A DNA stretch of 64,000 nt from Myxococcales bacterium (lineage in GTDB: Bacteria > Myxococcota > Myxococcia > Myxococcales > JAJYLH01), in the NCBI GenBank assembly GCA_021787845.1, contig JAJYLH010000015.1, forward strand, positions 26,425 to 90,424. Reading direction: 5' to 3'. Below, piece after piece: positions 45,923 through 53,515 of this stretch; within the stretch, counting starts at the first letter, position 1; each line of letters opens with the position of its first letter. The notes under the pieces are model-generated. The model was not told the DNA's origin, did not search any database, and worked only from the letters and a program-made list of their open reading frames with translations. The translations under genes and the position numbers were made by a program.

Positions 45923-47011
45923 ATGGCGAAAGCGGCGGAGACATCGGCAACGCACGAGAGCTTCCGGGACCGGCTCGACGCGGCGAACCGGCGGCTGATG
46001 GACGCGCTGAACGACCATGCGCGCGTCGTTCAGTCGGCGCGAGAGGCGAACGACGCGGACGCGCTCGCGGCGCTCGGGCCCGACGAGGCGGCGCGCGCGA
46101 TCGAGACGCTCGTCGCGACGAACACCGGGCCGTTCTCCGCCGATACGATTCGCAGTCTCTTCGCCGAAGTCTTCCGGGCCTCGCAGGCGCTCGCGGAGGG
46201 CATGCCGCCCACGCTGCGCGTCGCGCGCAAGGAGGGGAAACCGGACGTCGTGGTGCGCGTGCGCGGGCGCGCCATCGGGCTCGCGCCGGTGCTCATCGCG
46301 GGGCCGTGCGCGGTCGAAGACGAAGCGCAGATGGAGGCCGTCGCCGCTTCCCTAGGGCGGCTGGGCATCGGCTTCCTCCGCGGCGGTGCGTACAAGCCGC
46401 GCACGTCGCCCTACGCGTTCCAGGGCCTCGGGGAAGCGGGGCTCGAGCTCCTCGAAGCCGTGGGACGCCGGCACGACCTCGTGACCATCAGCGAAGCGGT
46501 CGACCCGCGCACGGTCGAGCTCGTCGCGCGCCACGCGGACATCGTGCAGGTCGGCAGCCGCAACATGGCGAGCTACGAGTTGTTGAAGGCGGTCGCGGCG
46601 ACGGGCAAACCGGTGCTCTTGAAGCGCGGCTTCGGGGCGACGCTCGACGAGCTGTTGCAGGCGGCGGAGTACTTCTTCGCGGCCGGCAACGAGAACGTCG
46701 TCCTCTGCGAGCGCGGCATCCGCACCTTCGAGCGCGAGACGCGCTTCACGCTGGACATCTCGGCGGTACCGCTCCTGCGGGGCATGTCGAGGCTGCCGGT
46801 GATCGTCGATGTCAGCCACGCCGCCGGCCGCCGCGACATCGTGCCCGCGCTCGCTCGCGCCGCGCTCGCGGCTGGCGCGCACGGCGTGATGCTCGAAGTG
46901 CACCCGCACCCCGACGCCGCGCTTTCCGACGGGCCCCAGCAGCTCGACCTGCGCGAGTTGGAAGCGCTCCTCCAGAGCTTTCCCGCGGGCTGGAACCAGT
47001 CGAAGGCGTGA
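45923..47011 (+). CDS. aroG: DAHP synthase with N-terminal chorismate mutase-like domain
   Basis: A 362-aa first enzyme of the shikimate pathway, joining PEP and erythrose-4-phosphate. Residues 100-355 are a type I-beta (Bacillus AroA(G)/KDO8PS-like) synthase: LIAGPCAVEDEAQ, RGGAYKPRTSPYAFQGLG, VQVGSRNM, VLLKRGF, LCERGIRTFE and VDVSHAAGRRD. Residues 10-85 align with the AroQ chorismate mutase domain of Bacillus AroA(G), but the catalytic positions are lost: NER reads NDH, KAK reads EAN, and VRER reads DEAA. The domain is probably a regulatory binding module. The start is the ATG after GGGAGAGG; the longer ORF is the 42-nt array. The symbol follows common usage (aroF/aroG/aroA(G)). Confidence 0.9.
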   Translation: MAKAAETSATHESFRDRLDAANRRLMDALNDHARVVQSAREANDADALAALGPDEAARAIETLVATNTGPFSADTIRSLFAEVFRASQALAEGMPPTLRVARKEGKPDVVVRVRGRAIGLAPVLIAGPCAVEDEAQMEAVAASLGRLGIGFLRGGAYKPRTSPYAFQGLGEAGLELLEAVGRRHDLVTISEAVDPRTVELVARHADIVQVGSRNMASYELLKAVAATGKPVLLKRGFGATLDELLQAAEYFFAAGNENVVLCERGIRTFERETRFTLDISAVPLLRGMSRLPVIVDVSHAAGRRDIVPALARAALAAGAHGVMLEVHPHPDAALSDGPQQLDLRELEALLQSFPAGWNQSKA

Positions 47012-47048
47012 GGCGAACGATTCGCCGCGATGATGAGCGTTTCGACGG

Positions 47049-47399
47049 TCAATCCCGGGATCGAATCCTGATCCGGCCGGGCTCGACCGTTGCCAGCGCG
47101 CCCTGCGCGAGCTCAGCGCCGTACTTGAGGACGACCAACTGGCACGCAGCCGCCTGATCGCGTCCGCGGAACCCGACGAGGCGAACGATTCCGGAATGAG
47201 GCAGATGCCGGAGAACCGCCAGCTCGCCGAAATCCTTGTCGAGCGTCACCAGCACGCGCTGCTCGGCAGTCGCCCGGGCCAGCAGCGCCTCGTCCCCTGG
47301 ATCCTCCGCCAGGTCACCGGCCCACTCGACCTCGTGACCCAGCGCTCGAAGCTGCTCCTTCGCCGCGCCGTACACGCAGGAATCGAGCAGGAGCTTCAC
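47049..47399 (-). CDS. DUF5615 PIN-like toxin
   Basis: A 116-aa PIN-like nuclease fold of the DUF5615 group, the usual partner of DUF433 proteins. KLLLDSCVYGAAKEQLRALGHEVEW carries the first Asp, and RVLVTLDKDFGELAVL the DKDFG segment typical of the family. The start is the GTG at 47399, overlapping the antitoxin stop by GTGA, so the 148-aa ORF is too long. It is presumed to be the toxin of a type II pair. RNase activity is inferred from the fold only. Confidence 0.8.
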   Translation of the reverse strand: MKLLLDSCVYGAAKEQLRALGHEVEWAGDLAEDPGDEALLARATAEQRVLVTLDKDFGELAVLRHLPHSGIVRLVGFRGRDQAAACQLVVLKYGAELAQGALATVEPGRIRIRSRD

Positions 47400-47647
47400 G
47401 GACTGACCGCGAGTGGGAATGGCTCGACCCGTTCGTGCGCCACGAGGCGTCGTGCGTACTCGAGACAGGCGAGCACGTCGTCGCGCTCCAGCCACGGATA
47501 TCCGGCCAGGAGGTCGTCGACGCTGTCTCCAGCGACCAGCATGGACAGCACCTGCTCGACGGCGAGCCGGTGCCCGCGGACGATCGGCTTGCCCCCGAAG
47601 ATCGCCGGGTTCACAGTGATTCGCTCGAGCGGATCAGCGGCCGACAT
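47396..47647 (-). CDS. DUF433 antitoxin
   Basis: An 83-aa protein with the DUF433 signature: NPAIFGGKPIVRGHRLAVEQVLSML followed by LLAGYPWLERDDVLACLEYARRL. The latter is a winged-helix-like DNA-binding domain related to antitoxin VapB-type proteins. It overlaps the DUF5615 gene by four bases, with antitoxin first, the standard order. It probably represses its own promoter in the 29 bp before aroA ends or within the aroA 3' end. The pair sits inside the shikimate cluster. Confidence 0.85.
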   Translation of the reverse strand: MSAADPLERITVNPAIFGGKPIVRGHRLAVEQVLSMLVAGDSVDDLLAGYPWLERDDVLACLEYARRLVAHERVEPFPLAVSP

Positions 47648-47676
47648 CTAGCCTCCCTTCGTGAGGATAGCAGCAC

Positions 47677-48960
47677 TCACCCACGCGCGCCGGCGATGCG
47701 CCGCAGCGTCTCGAAGAAGTCGGGGAACGACGTGGCGACGCTGGCGGTCTCGGAGAGCTCGACGTCGATGCCGCCAGCGGCGCCGAGGGTCGCGAGCGCC
47801 ATCGCGACGCGGTGGTCGTCGTGCGTCTCGCAGCGCACGCCCGCGCGCAGCGTTGCCGGGCCTTCGATCCACAGGCCGTCCGCGAGCTCACCGGCCGGGA
47901 TGCCGAGCGCGCGCAACGCTTCGACCATCGCGACGATGCGGTTCGACTCCTTGAAGCGCAGCTCCGACGCGCCCTGGATTTCCGTGCGCCCTTTCGCGAA
48001 CGCCGCCGCGACGCACAACGCCGGAAGCTCGTCGATCATCCGCGGCACCTCGTTCGCCACGACGTTGGTCGCGCGAAGCTCGCCGCCGCGAACGACGAGA
48101 TCCGCGCATGGCTCGCCGGTGGCGCTGCCGCTCTCCTCGAAAACGATCGTCGCGCCCATCCGCCGCAGCACCTCGACGAGGCCGGTCCGCGTCGGGTTGG
48201 TGCCGACGCGACGCACGCGCAGCTCCGAGCCGGGAACCGAGGCGGCGAGGACGACGAAGAACGCCGCCGACGAGAAGTCGCCCGGGATGTCGACGTCGAG
48301 CGGCGCGAGCTCGTCGGTCGGGGTCACGCGAGCTTCGCGGCCATCGACGAGCAGCAACGCGCCCATCGCGAGCAGCATCCGCTCGGTGTGGTCCCGCGTC
48401 GCTTCGGGCTCGATGACGCTCACCTCGCCCGTCCCGCGAACGCCCGCGATCAGGAGCGCGCTCTTCACCTGCGCCGAGGCGACCGACGTCGCGACGCGCA
48501 GCCCGCGCAAGGAGCCGCCGCAGAAGGTCAGCGGCGCTCTCGTTCCCGCCGCGCGCCCGCGCACCACCGCTCCCATCGCCTGCAGCGGCGCGACGATGCG
48601 GCCCATCGGACGGCGGCGAAGCGAGGCGTCGCCGGTGATGGTCGAGAAGAACGGCTGCCCCGCGAGCAGGCCCGCGCCGATGCGCAGGGTCGTCCCCGAG
48701 TTGCCGGCGTCGATGACGTTCGCGGGCTCGCGCAGACCGCGCAAGCCGCGACCGCGGATGCGCAGCTCCGTCGGCGAAACGTCCTTCACCTCGGCGCCGA
48801 GCGCGCGCACCAGCTCGACCGACCGTTGGGTGTCGTCCGCGCGCAGAAAACCGCGCACCCGACTGTCGCCCTCCGCGAGCGCCGCGAGCAACACCGCCCG
48901 GTGGCTCATCGACTTGTCGCCGGGGACCTCGATGCACCCGCTGATCGACGCGCGGCTCAC
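47677..48960 (-). CDS. aroA: 5-enolpyruvylshikimate-3-phosphate synthase
   Basis: A 427-aa EPSP synthase, sixth step to chorismate. Substrate-binding motifs are PGDKSMSHRAVLLAALAEG, DAGNSGTTLRIGAGLLA, SSAQVK-like SVASAQVKSALLIAG, ESGSATGE and KESNRIVAMVEAL, plus CETHDDHRVAMALA. The NSGTTLR and RRPM segments place it in the type II-like group rather than with E. coli (NAGTAMR). The GTG start overlaps the aroC stop (GTGA), so translation is coupled. Last gene of the aroB-aroDEK-aroC-aroA operon. Confidence 0.95.
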   Translation of the reverse strand: MSRASISGCIEVPGDKSMSHRAVLLAALAEGDSRVRGFLRADDTQRSVELVRALGAEVKDVSPTELRIRGRGLRGLREPANVIDAGNSGTTLRIGAGLLAGQPFFSTITGDASLRRRPMGRIVAPLQAMGAVVRGRAAGTRAPLTFCGGSLRGLRVATSVASAQVKSALLIAGVRGTGEVSVIEPEATRDHTERMLLAMGALLLVDGREARVTPTDELAPLDVDIPGDFSSAAFFVVLAASVPGSELRVRRVGTNPTRTGLVEVLRRMGATIVFEESGSATGEPCADLVVRGGELRATNVVANEVPRMIDELPALCVAAAFAKGRTEIQGASELRFKESNRIVAMVEALRALGIPAGELADGLWIEGPATLRAGVRCETHDDHRVAMALATLGAAGGIDVELSETASVATSFPDFFETLRRIAGARG

Positions 48961-50276
48961 TGCTTGCGCTCCTGCCAGGCGCGAGAAGCTTCGAGTACGG
49001 CGTCGAGCACGCGCAGCGCAACCTCGCGGTCGAGGCCGACGAGGCGCGCGGACCTGGTCCAGAGCCGACGCACCTGCTCCTCGCGACGCGGGCGCTGCAC
49101 CGGACCGCCGCCTTTGAGCTCGGCGATGCGTTCGACGATGGCGAACCGCCGGGCGAGCGCCTCGACGAGGTCGATGTCCGCGAAATCGAGAGCGGCCCGT
49201 GCCTCCGTGAGCGCTCCTGCTGCCTTCACCATCGCCTGCTGGCGCAAGAACGCGTCCGCGAGCACCACCGCCACCATCGACTCCGCGACCGGAACGACGC
49301 GCGGACACAAGCACGGGTCGTGACGCCCACGCACTTCCAGGACCCGCGCCGCGCCGCGCACGTCGATCGTCCGCTGCGGGCGCGCGATGGACGAGGTGGG
49401 CTTGACCGCGACGCGCACGATGATCGGCGCGCCGGTGGAGATTCCGCCGAGCATCCCGCCCGCGTGGTTCGAGAGCATCCCGCCCGGCGCCATCTCGTCG
49501 TTGTGGGTGCTGCCGCGCATCGACGCCGCCGCGAAGCCGTCGCCGACCTCGACGCCCTTCACGCCGCCGATCGACATCAGCGCCTGCGCCAACATCGCGT
49601 CGAGCTTGTGGAACACCGGGTCGCCCCAGCCCTCCGGCACTCCCGACGCGCGCACCTCGACGATGCCGCCCACCGAGTCGCCCGCCGCCCGCGCTTCCTG
49701 CACCACGGCGACCATCCGAGCCGCGGCGTCCGCGTCGGCGCAGCGCATCGGGTTCGTCTCGATCGCGGCTTCGTCGAACGCACGCGCCTCGACACCGCCC
49801 GCCGCGACGGTGTGACCGACGATGCGCACGCCCTGCCCTTTCAGCAGCGCTCGCGCCACCGCGCCCGCCGCGACTCGGCCGACCGTCTCCCGCCCCGACT
49901 GCCGCCCGCCGCCGCGCCAGTCGCGGATGCCGTACTTCGCGAGCCACGAGCGATCGCCATGACCCGGCCGGAAGACCTCGCGCAGCGCTTCGTAATCGCC
50001 GGGACGCGCGTCCAGGTTGCGCACGACGATGCAGAGGGGCGCACCGGTCGTCCTGCCTTCGAAGACGCCGGAGAGGATTTCGGCGCGGTCCGGTTCGGCG
50101 CGCGGGCTCGTCACCGCGCTCTGCCCCGGCCGGCGGCGGTCGAGCTCGACCTGCACGTCCGCTTCCGAGAGCGCGAGGTTCGGCATCACGCCGTCGATGA
50201 CCACGCCCACCGCCGGCCCGTGCGACTCACCGAAGGTGACGATGCGAAAGCTTTCGCCAAGCGTGTTCGACCACAT
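48957..50276 (-). CDS. aroC: Chorismate synthase fused to AroQ-type chorismate mutase
   Basis: A 439-aa fusion. Residues 1-355 are chorismate synthase (FMN-dependent 1,4-elimination of EPSP): MWSNTLGESFRIVTFGESHG, RRPGQSAVTSPRAEPD, FRPGHGDRSWLAKYG, GGRQSGRETVGRVAAGA, GSTHNDEM and GRHDPCLCPR. Residues 360-439 are an AroQ chorismate mutase: LARRFAIVERIAELK and RPRREEQV keep the catalytic Arg, Lys and Arg-Glu positions, and EAR about 16 residues earlier could be the first-helix Arg. The fusion would convert its own product to prephenate. The ATG at 50276 is inside the 3' end of aroDEK (50-bp overlap). The usual length is about 360 aa. Confidence 0.92.
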   Translation of the reverse strand: MWSNTLGESFRIVTFGESHGPAVGVVIDGVMPNLALSEADVQVELDRRRPGQSAVTSPRAEPDRAEILSGVFEGRTTGAPLCIVVRNLDARPGDYEALREVFRPGHGDRSWLAKYGIRDWRGGGRQSGRETVGRVAAGAVARALLKGQGVRIVGHTVAAGGVEARAFDEAAIETNPMRCADADAAARMVAVVQEARAAGDSVGGIVEVRASGVPEGWGDPVFHKLDAMLAQALMSIGGVKGVEVGDGFAAASMRGSTHNDEMAPGGMLSNHAGGMLGGISTGAPIIVRVAVKPTSSIARPQRTIDVRGAARVLEVRGRHDPCLCPRVVPVAESMVAVVLADAFLRQQAMVKAAGALTEARAALDFADIDLVEALARRFAIVERIAELKGGGPVQRPRREEQVRRLWTRSARLVGLDREVALRVLDAVLEASRAWQERKQ

Positions 50277-52227
50277 CGCACACCTCGGAGGGCACCAACA
50301 TGCCGGTTGGAAGCGTGAACCGGGACAACGACTGGTACCACTCCCGCCGTTCGGCCAGCACGTTCGCCACCTCCGCGTCGGGAGCGGCACCGGTCAAGGA
50401 GGGCCGGTCGGACGCCGCGACCCGCGAGGCGAGCACCTCGGCACGAGCGCTCAGGCAAATCGTGAACTCGTTCGCGAGCAACGCGCGGGTGCGTTCGTCC
50501 TCGACGCAGCCGCCGCCGGTCGCGACCACGGCTCGATCGGCGCGCAACGCCTCCGCCACGACCCGCGCTTCGAGGTCGCGAAAGAGCTGCACCTCATCCC
50601 GCGCGAAGAGATCGCCAATCGATCGACCCGCTCGCCGCTCGACCTCGGTGTCCGTGTCGATGAATCGCCAGCCGAGGCGCGCGGCGAGCATCCGGCCGGC
50701 GGTCGTCTTCCCCGCACCGCGCATCCCGACGAGCACGATGCTCTTCTTCGGGTGACGGCGGCGGTTGCCCCAGCAGAGAGCGCCAAGCTCCGCGTCGATC
50801 GCCGCGCGCTCGAAGGGCACGCCCGTCATCAGGCTCATCTGCAACGCGCCCTGCGCCGCCCAGAACGTGAAGCCGCCGATCGTCGTGCGCCCTTCCGTGC
50901 GCGCCCGGACGATGAGCGGCGTCGCCTGGTCGCGGCGCACCGCGAGGTCGAGCACGATGGACGCCAGCAGATCCTTGTCCGGGCTCCACGGGTGCGACAG
51001 TCCAAGGGTGCCCAGCGGCGTGCAGTTGACGAGCACGTCGTGCGCCGAGCGGTAACGCTCCTCCCACGCGATGACCTCGCCGCGCAACGACTCGGGCAAC
51101 GACGCTCGCGCGCGTTCCGGCGACCGCGCGGCGACGACCGCCTTGCCTCCGAGCTCCCGGACGGCCCAGAGGACCGCCGCCGCACTGCCTCCCGCGCCGA
51201 GGACGAGAACGGTCCCGCCCGGCGGCAGCGCACCCGAGAGCAGGTCGAGCGCCGCGGGCGCGTCCGTGTTCCATGCCTCAGCGACCGCACCGCCCTCGAG
51301 CCGCACCGTGTTCGCCGCGCCGAGGAGGGAGACCAGAGGATCGCGCGCGCGCGCGGCGGCCTCGCGCTTGAACGGCATCGTCACGCTCAGCCACTTCGCG
51401 CCCAGCTCGTTCGCCGCCTCGACCGCGCCGTCGAAAGTCGTCGCTGGCAGCGGCAGGTACTGGTACGGCAGGGCCATCGCGGCGAAGAGACCGTTGTAGA
51501 CGTCGGGGCCGGGCGAGGAGAGCACCTGCCGGCCACCGACGAGGACCAGCGGCTCCAGCTTCGCGGCGTCGCGGACACGCAGCCGGAGCGCGTGATCGAT
51601 CGAAAGCTGGCCGGGAGCCGTCTTGTGGTTCTCGTCGAGCGCGACGTAGGTCCAGGCCGAGCCGAACGCGGTCGGGCGCGCGCGCGTCGCGATGCCCTCC
51701 GCACCGAGACCGATGACGACGAGCGGCCGGTCGGCCCGCGACCAGGCGCGTGCTTCTCGCGCGAGCGCCGCGAGATCCTCGGCACCGCTCACGGGGAGCG
51801 CGACCTTCACGACGTCGGCCCGATGATGCGACGCGCGCTGCAGCACGTCAGCGAGAACGCCTGGGCCACGCCGCCGCGTGTGATGCGAGAGGACGACGCG
51901 CGCATGACCGGGCAGAGCGATCGACTCGCCACGCTCGAACGCCGCGAGCTCGACGTCGACGTACGCCGCGCCCGCCTCGGCCGCGCGCGCCAGGAGCCGC
52001 AGGCGCTCCTCCTCGGGACCCGAGAACGCTCCCGCTTCCCACGACGGCCGGCAGGCGACGACGAGGCGCGGACCGTGCGCCGCAATCAGCTCCCACACGG
52101 CGCTCTCGATTTGCGCCAGCAGGTCGAGGCGGACTTCGTGCAGGTCGGCCGGAACGCGCAGCCGAGCCGCGAGCTCATCGGCAGTGCTCTCGTTCCCCGT
52201 CCAGCAGATCGTCGGGTCGTCAGCCAT
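50227..52227 (-). CDS. aroDEK: Trifunctional 3-dehydroquinate dehydratase / shikimate dehydrogenase / shikimate kinase
   Basis: A 666-aa fusion catalysing three consecutive steps. Residues 1-205 are type I dehydroquinase (HEVRLDLL, YVDVEL, the VLSHHT His, the Schiff-base Lys in ADVVKVALP, APGQLS). Residues 206-475 are shikimate dehydrogenase (LSVTMPFKREA with the catalytic Lys, LGAANTV, WNTDAPA with Asp, VLGAGGSAAAV). Residues 490-666 are shikimate kinase (VLVGMRGAGKTTAGRMLA, FIDTDTEVERRAGRSI, LFRDLE, ATGGGC, DRPSL). All key residues appear intact. The order D-E-K differs from fungal AROM (B-A-K-D-E). The start at 52227 overlaps aroB by 8 bp. The symbol is descriptive. Confidence 0.93.
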   Translation of the reverse strand: MADDPTICWTGNESTADELAARLRVPADLHEVRLDLLAQIESAVWELIAAHGPRLVVACRPSWEAGAFSGPEEERLRLLARAAEAGAAYVDVELAAFERGESIALPGHARVVLSHHTRRRGPGVLADVLQRASHHRADVVKVALPVSGAEDLAALAREARAWSRADRPLVVIGLGAEGIATRARPTAFGSAWTYVALDENHKTAPGQLSIDHALRLRVRDAAKLEPLVLVGGRQVLSSPGPDVYNGLFAAMALPYQYLPLPATTFDGAVEAANELGAKWLSVTMPFKREAAARARDPLVSLLGAANTVRLEGGAVAEAWNTDAPAALDLLSGALPPGGTVLVLGAGGSAAAVLWAVRELGGKAVVAARSPERARASLPESLRGEVIAWEERYRSAHDVLVNCTPLGTLGLSHPWSPDKDLLASIVLDLAVRRDQATPLIVRARTEGRTTIGGFTFWAAQGALQMSLMTGVPFERAAIDAELGALCWGNRRRHPKKSIVLVGMRGAGKTTAGRMLAARLGWRFIDTDTEVERRAGRSIGDLFARDEVQLFRDLEARVVAEALRADRAVVATGGGCVEDERTRALLANEFTICLSARAEVLASRVAASDRPSLTGAAPDAEVANVLAERREWYQSLSRFTLPTGMLVPSEVCDVVEHAWRKLSHRHLR

Positions 52228-53314
52228 CCCAGCACGCGCGCACGAGGTCGACCGGGACCGGAACTGCCCAGCTCCCGGCGCCATCGGCCATCGTACCGGG
52301 CGCGACCGGCAGCGCCATCCGAATCTTGCCGGCGAGCGCCTTCTTGTCGGCGATGAAGTGCGGCCGCGCGCGGTCGAACTCGCAGGCTGGCGCGGTCGGG
52401 AGGCCCAACGCCTCGATTAGGCGCGACAGCGACGCGGCTTCGGCGGTGGGGAAGCCGCACAACCGCGACGCGACGCGCGCCTCGACCGCCATGCCCATCG
52501 CGACCGCATGCCCGTGCGCGAGCGTGTAGCCCAGGGCGACCTCGAGCGCGTGGCCGACCGTGTGGCCGAAGTTCAGGACGCGCCGCAGGCCCAGCTCGAA
52601 CGGGTCCCCCTCGACGATGCGAACCTTGACCTCGGCCGCGCGCGCGACGAGGTTCCAGTCCGGCAGCCCGCCAGCGTTCAGTCGCGTCGCGTCCTCGCGC
52701 AGCTCGCTCAGCAGATCCGGCGACGCGACGACGCCGTGCTTGACGAGCTCCGCGAGACCGCACCTGACCTCCGCGGGCGGAAGCGTCCGCAAGAAGTCGG
52801 TGTCGGTCACCACCGCGACCGGCCAGTGAAAGGCGCCGAGCACGTTCTTGCCGAGCGCGGAGTTGACGCCGCACTTGCCGCCGACGGCGGCGTCGATGGC
52901 GCCCAACAGCGTCGTCGGCAGGTTGACGAGCGGCAAGCCGCGCAGCGCGGTCGCGGCGACGAAACCGGCGAGGTCGGTGGTGACGCCGCCGCCGAGCGCG
53001 ACGACGAGCGAGGCGCGATCCGGGCGCGAGGCGAGGAGGCGATCTTGCAGGAGCGCGAGCGTCGCGCGGGTCTTGCTCGCCTCGCCGGGCGGGAACGTCG
53101 CGACCTCGACGGCCAGGCGCAAGCGCTCCAGCTCGGCGACCACGTCGGGGCCGTGCAGGTTCGCCACCCGTTCGTCGGCGATGAGGAACGCGCGCTCGGT
53201 CGCGGGCGGAACCGCCTCCGAGAGGAGCGCCGTCGCACCCGGACCCGAGAGGAGCCGGCATCGGCGCTCGGCCGAGACGACCAGCTCACGGCGACGAACG
53301 GCGGCTCCCGACAT
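52220..53314 (-). CDS. aroB: 3-dehydroquinate synthase
   Basis: A 364-aa NAD- and metal-dependent enzyme, second step of the pathway. VALGGGVTTDLAGFVAATALRG binds NAD; VGGKCGVNSALGKNVLGAFHWP is the substrate loop (usually GGKTGVN). The zinc ligands are in CGLAELVKHG, NFGHTVGHALE and HGHAVAMGM. First gene of the four-gene operon aroB-aroDEK-aroC-aroA, all overlapping. Repeat cluster H lies about 95 bp upstream. Confidence 0.95.
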   Translation of the reverse strand: MSGAAVRRRELVVSAERRCRLLSGPGATALLSEAVPPATERAFLIADERVANLHGPDVVAELERLRLAVEVATFPPGEASKTRATLALLQDRLLASRPDRASLVVALGGGVTTDLAGFVAATALRGLPLVNLPTTLLGAIDAAVGGKCGVNSALGKNVLGAFHWPVAVVTDTDFLRTLPPAEVRCGLAELVKHGVVASPDLLSELREDATRLNAGGLPDWNLVARAAEVKVRIVEGDPFELGLRRVLNFGHTVGHALEVALGYTLAHGHAVAMGMAVEARVASRLCGFPTAEAASLSRLIEALGLPTAPACEFDRARPHFIADKKALAGKIRMALPVAPGTMADGAGSWAVPVPVDLVRACWDG

Positions 53315-53410
53315 GCAATGGCCTCACGAGAGCCGGGGAATCTACGTCGGCAATCCGGTGGCCAGCAAGCGAGGTCCCTTGCCCGCCGACCGCGGACTCG
53401 GCGCTGGCGC

Positions 53411-53450
53411 GATCGGACCGATCGGACGGATCCGACCGATCGGTCCGATA
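53411..53450. repeat. GATC-rich 9-nt repeat cluster H, upstream of the aro operon
   Basis: About four units (GATCGGACC, GATCGGACG, GATCCGACC, GATCGGTCC). It lies between the PBP-like gene stop and the aroB start on the same strand, where an aro promoter or the terminator of the previous gene is expected. Confidence 0.8.
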
Positions 53451-53515
53451 GGCGCGCGTCCGAGCCACCGTCGATTGGAAACGAAACCGCGGCGCACGCC
53501 GAGCCCGAATGCTCT

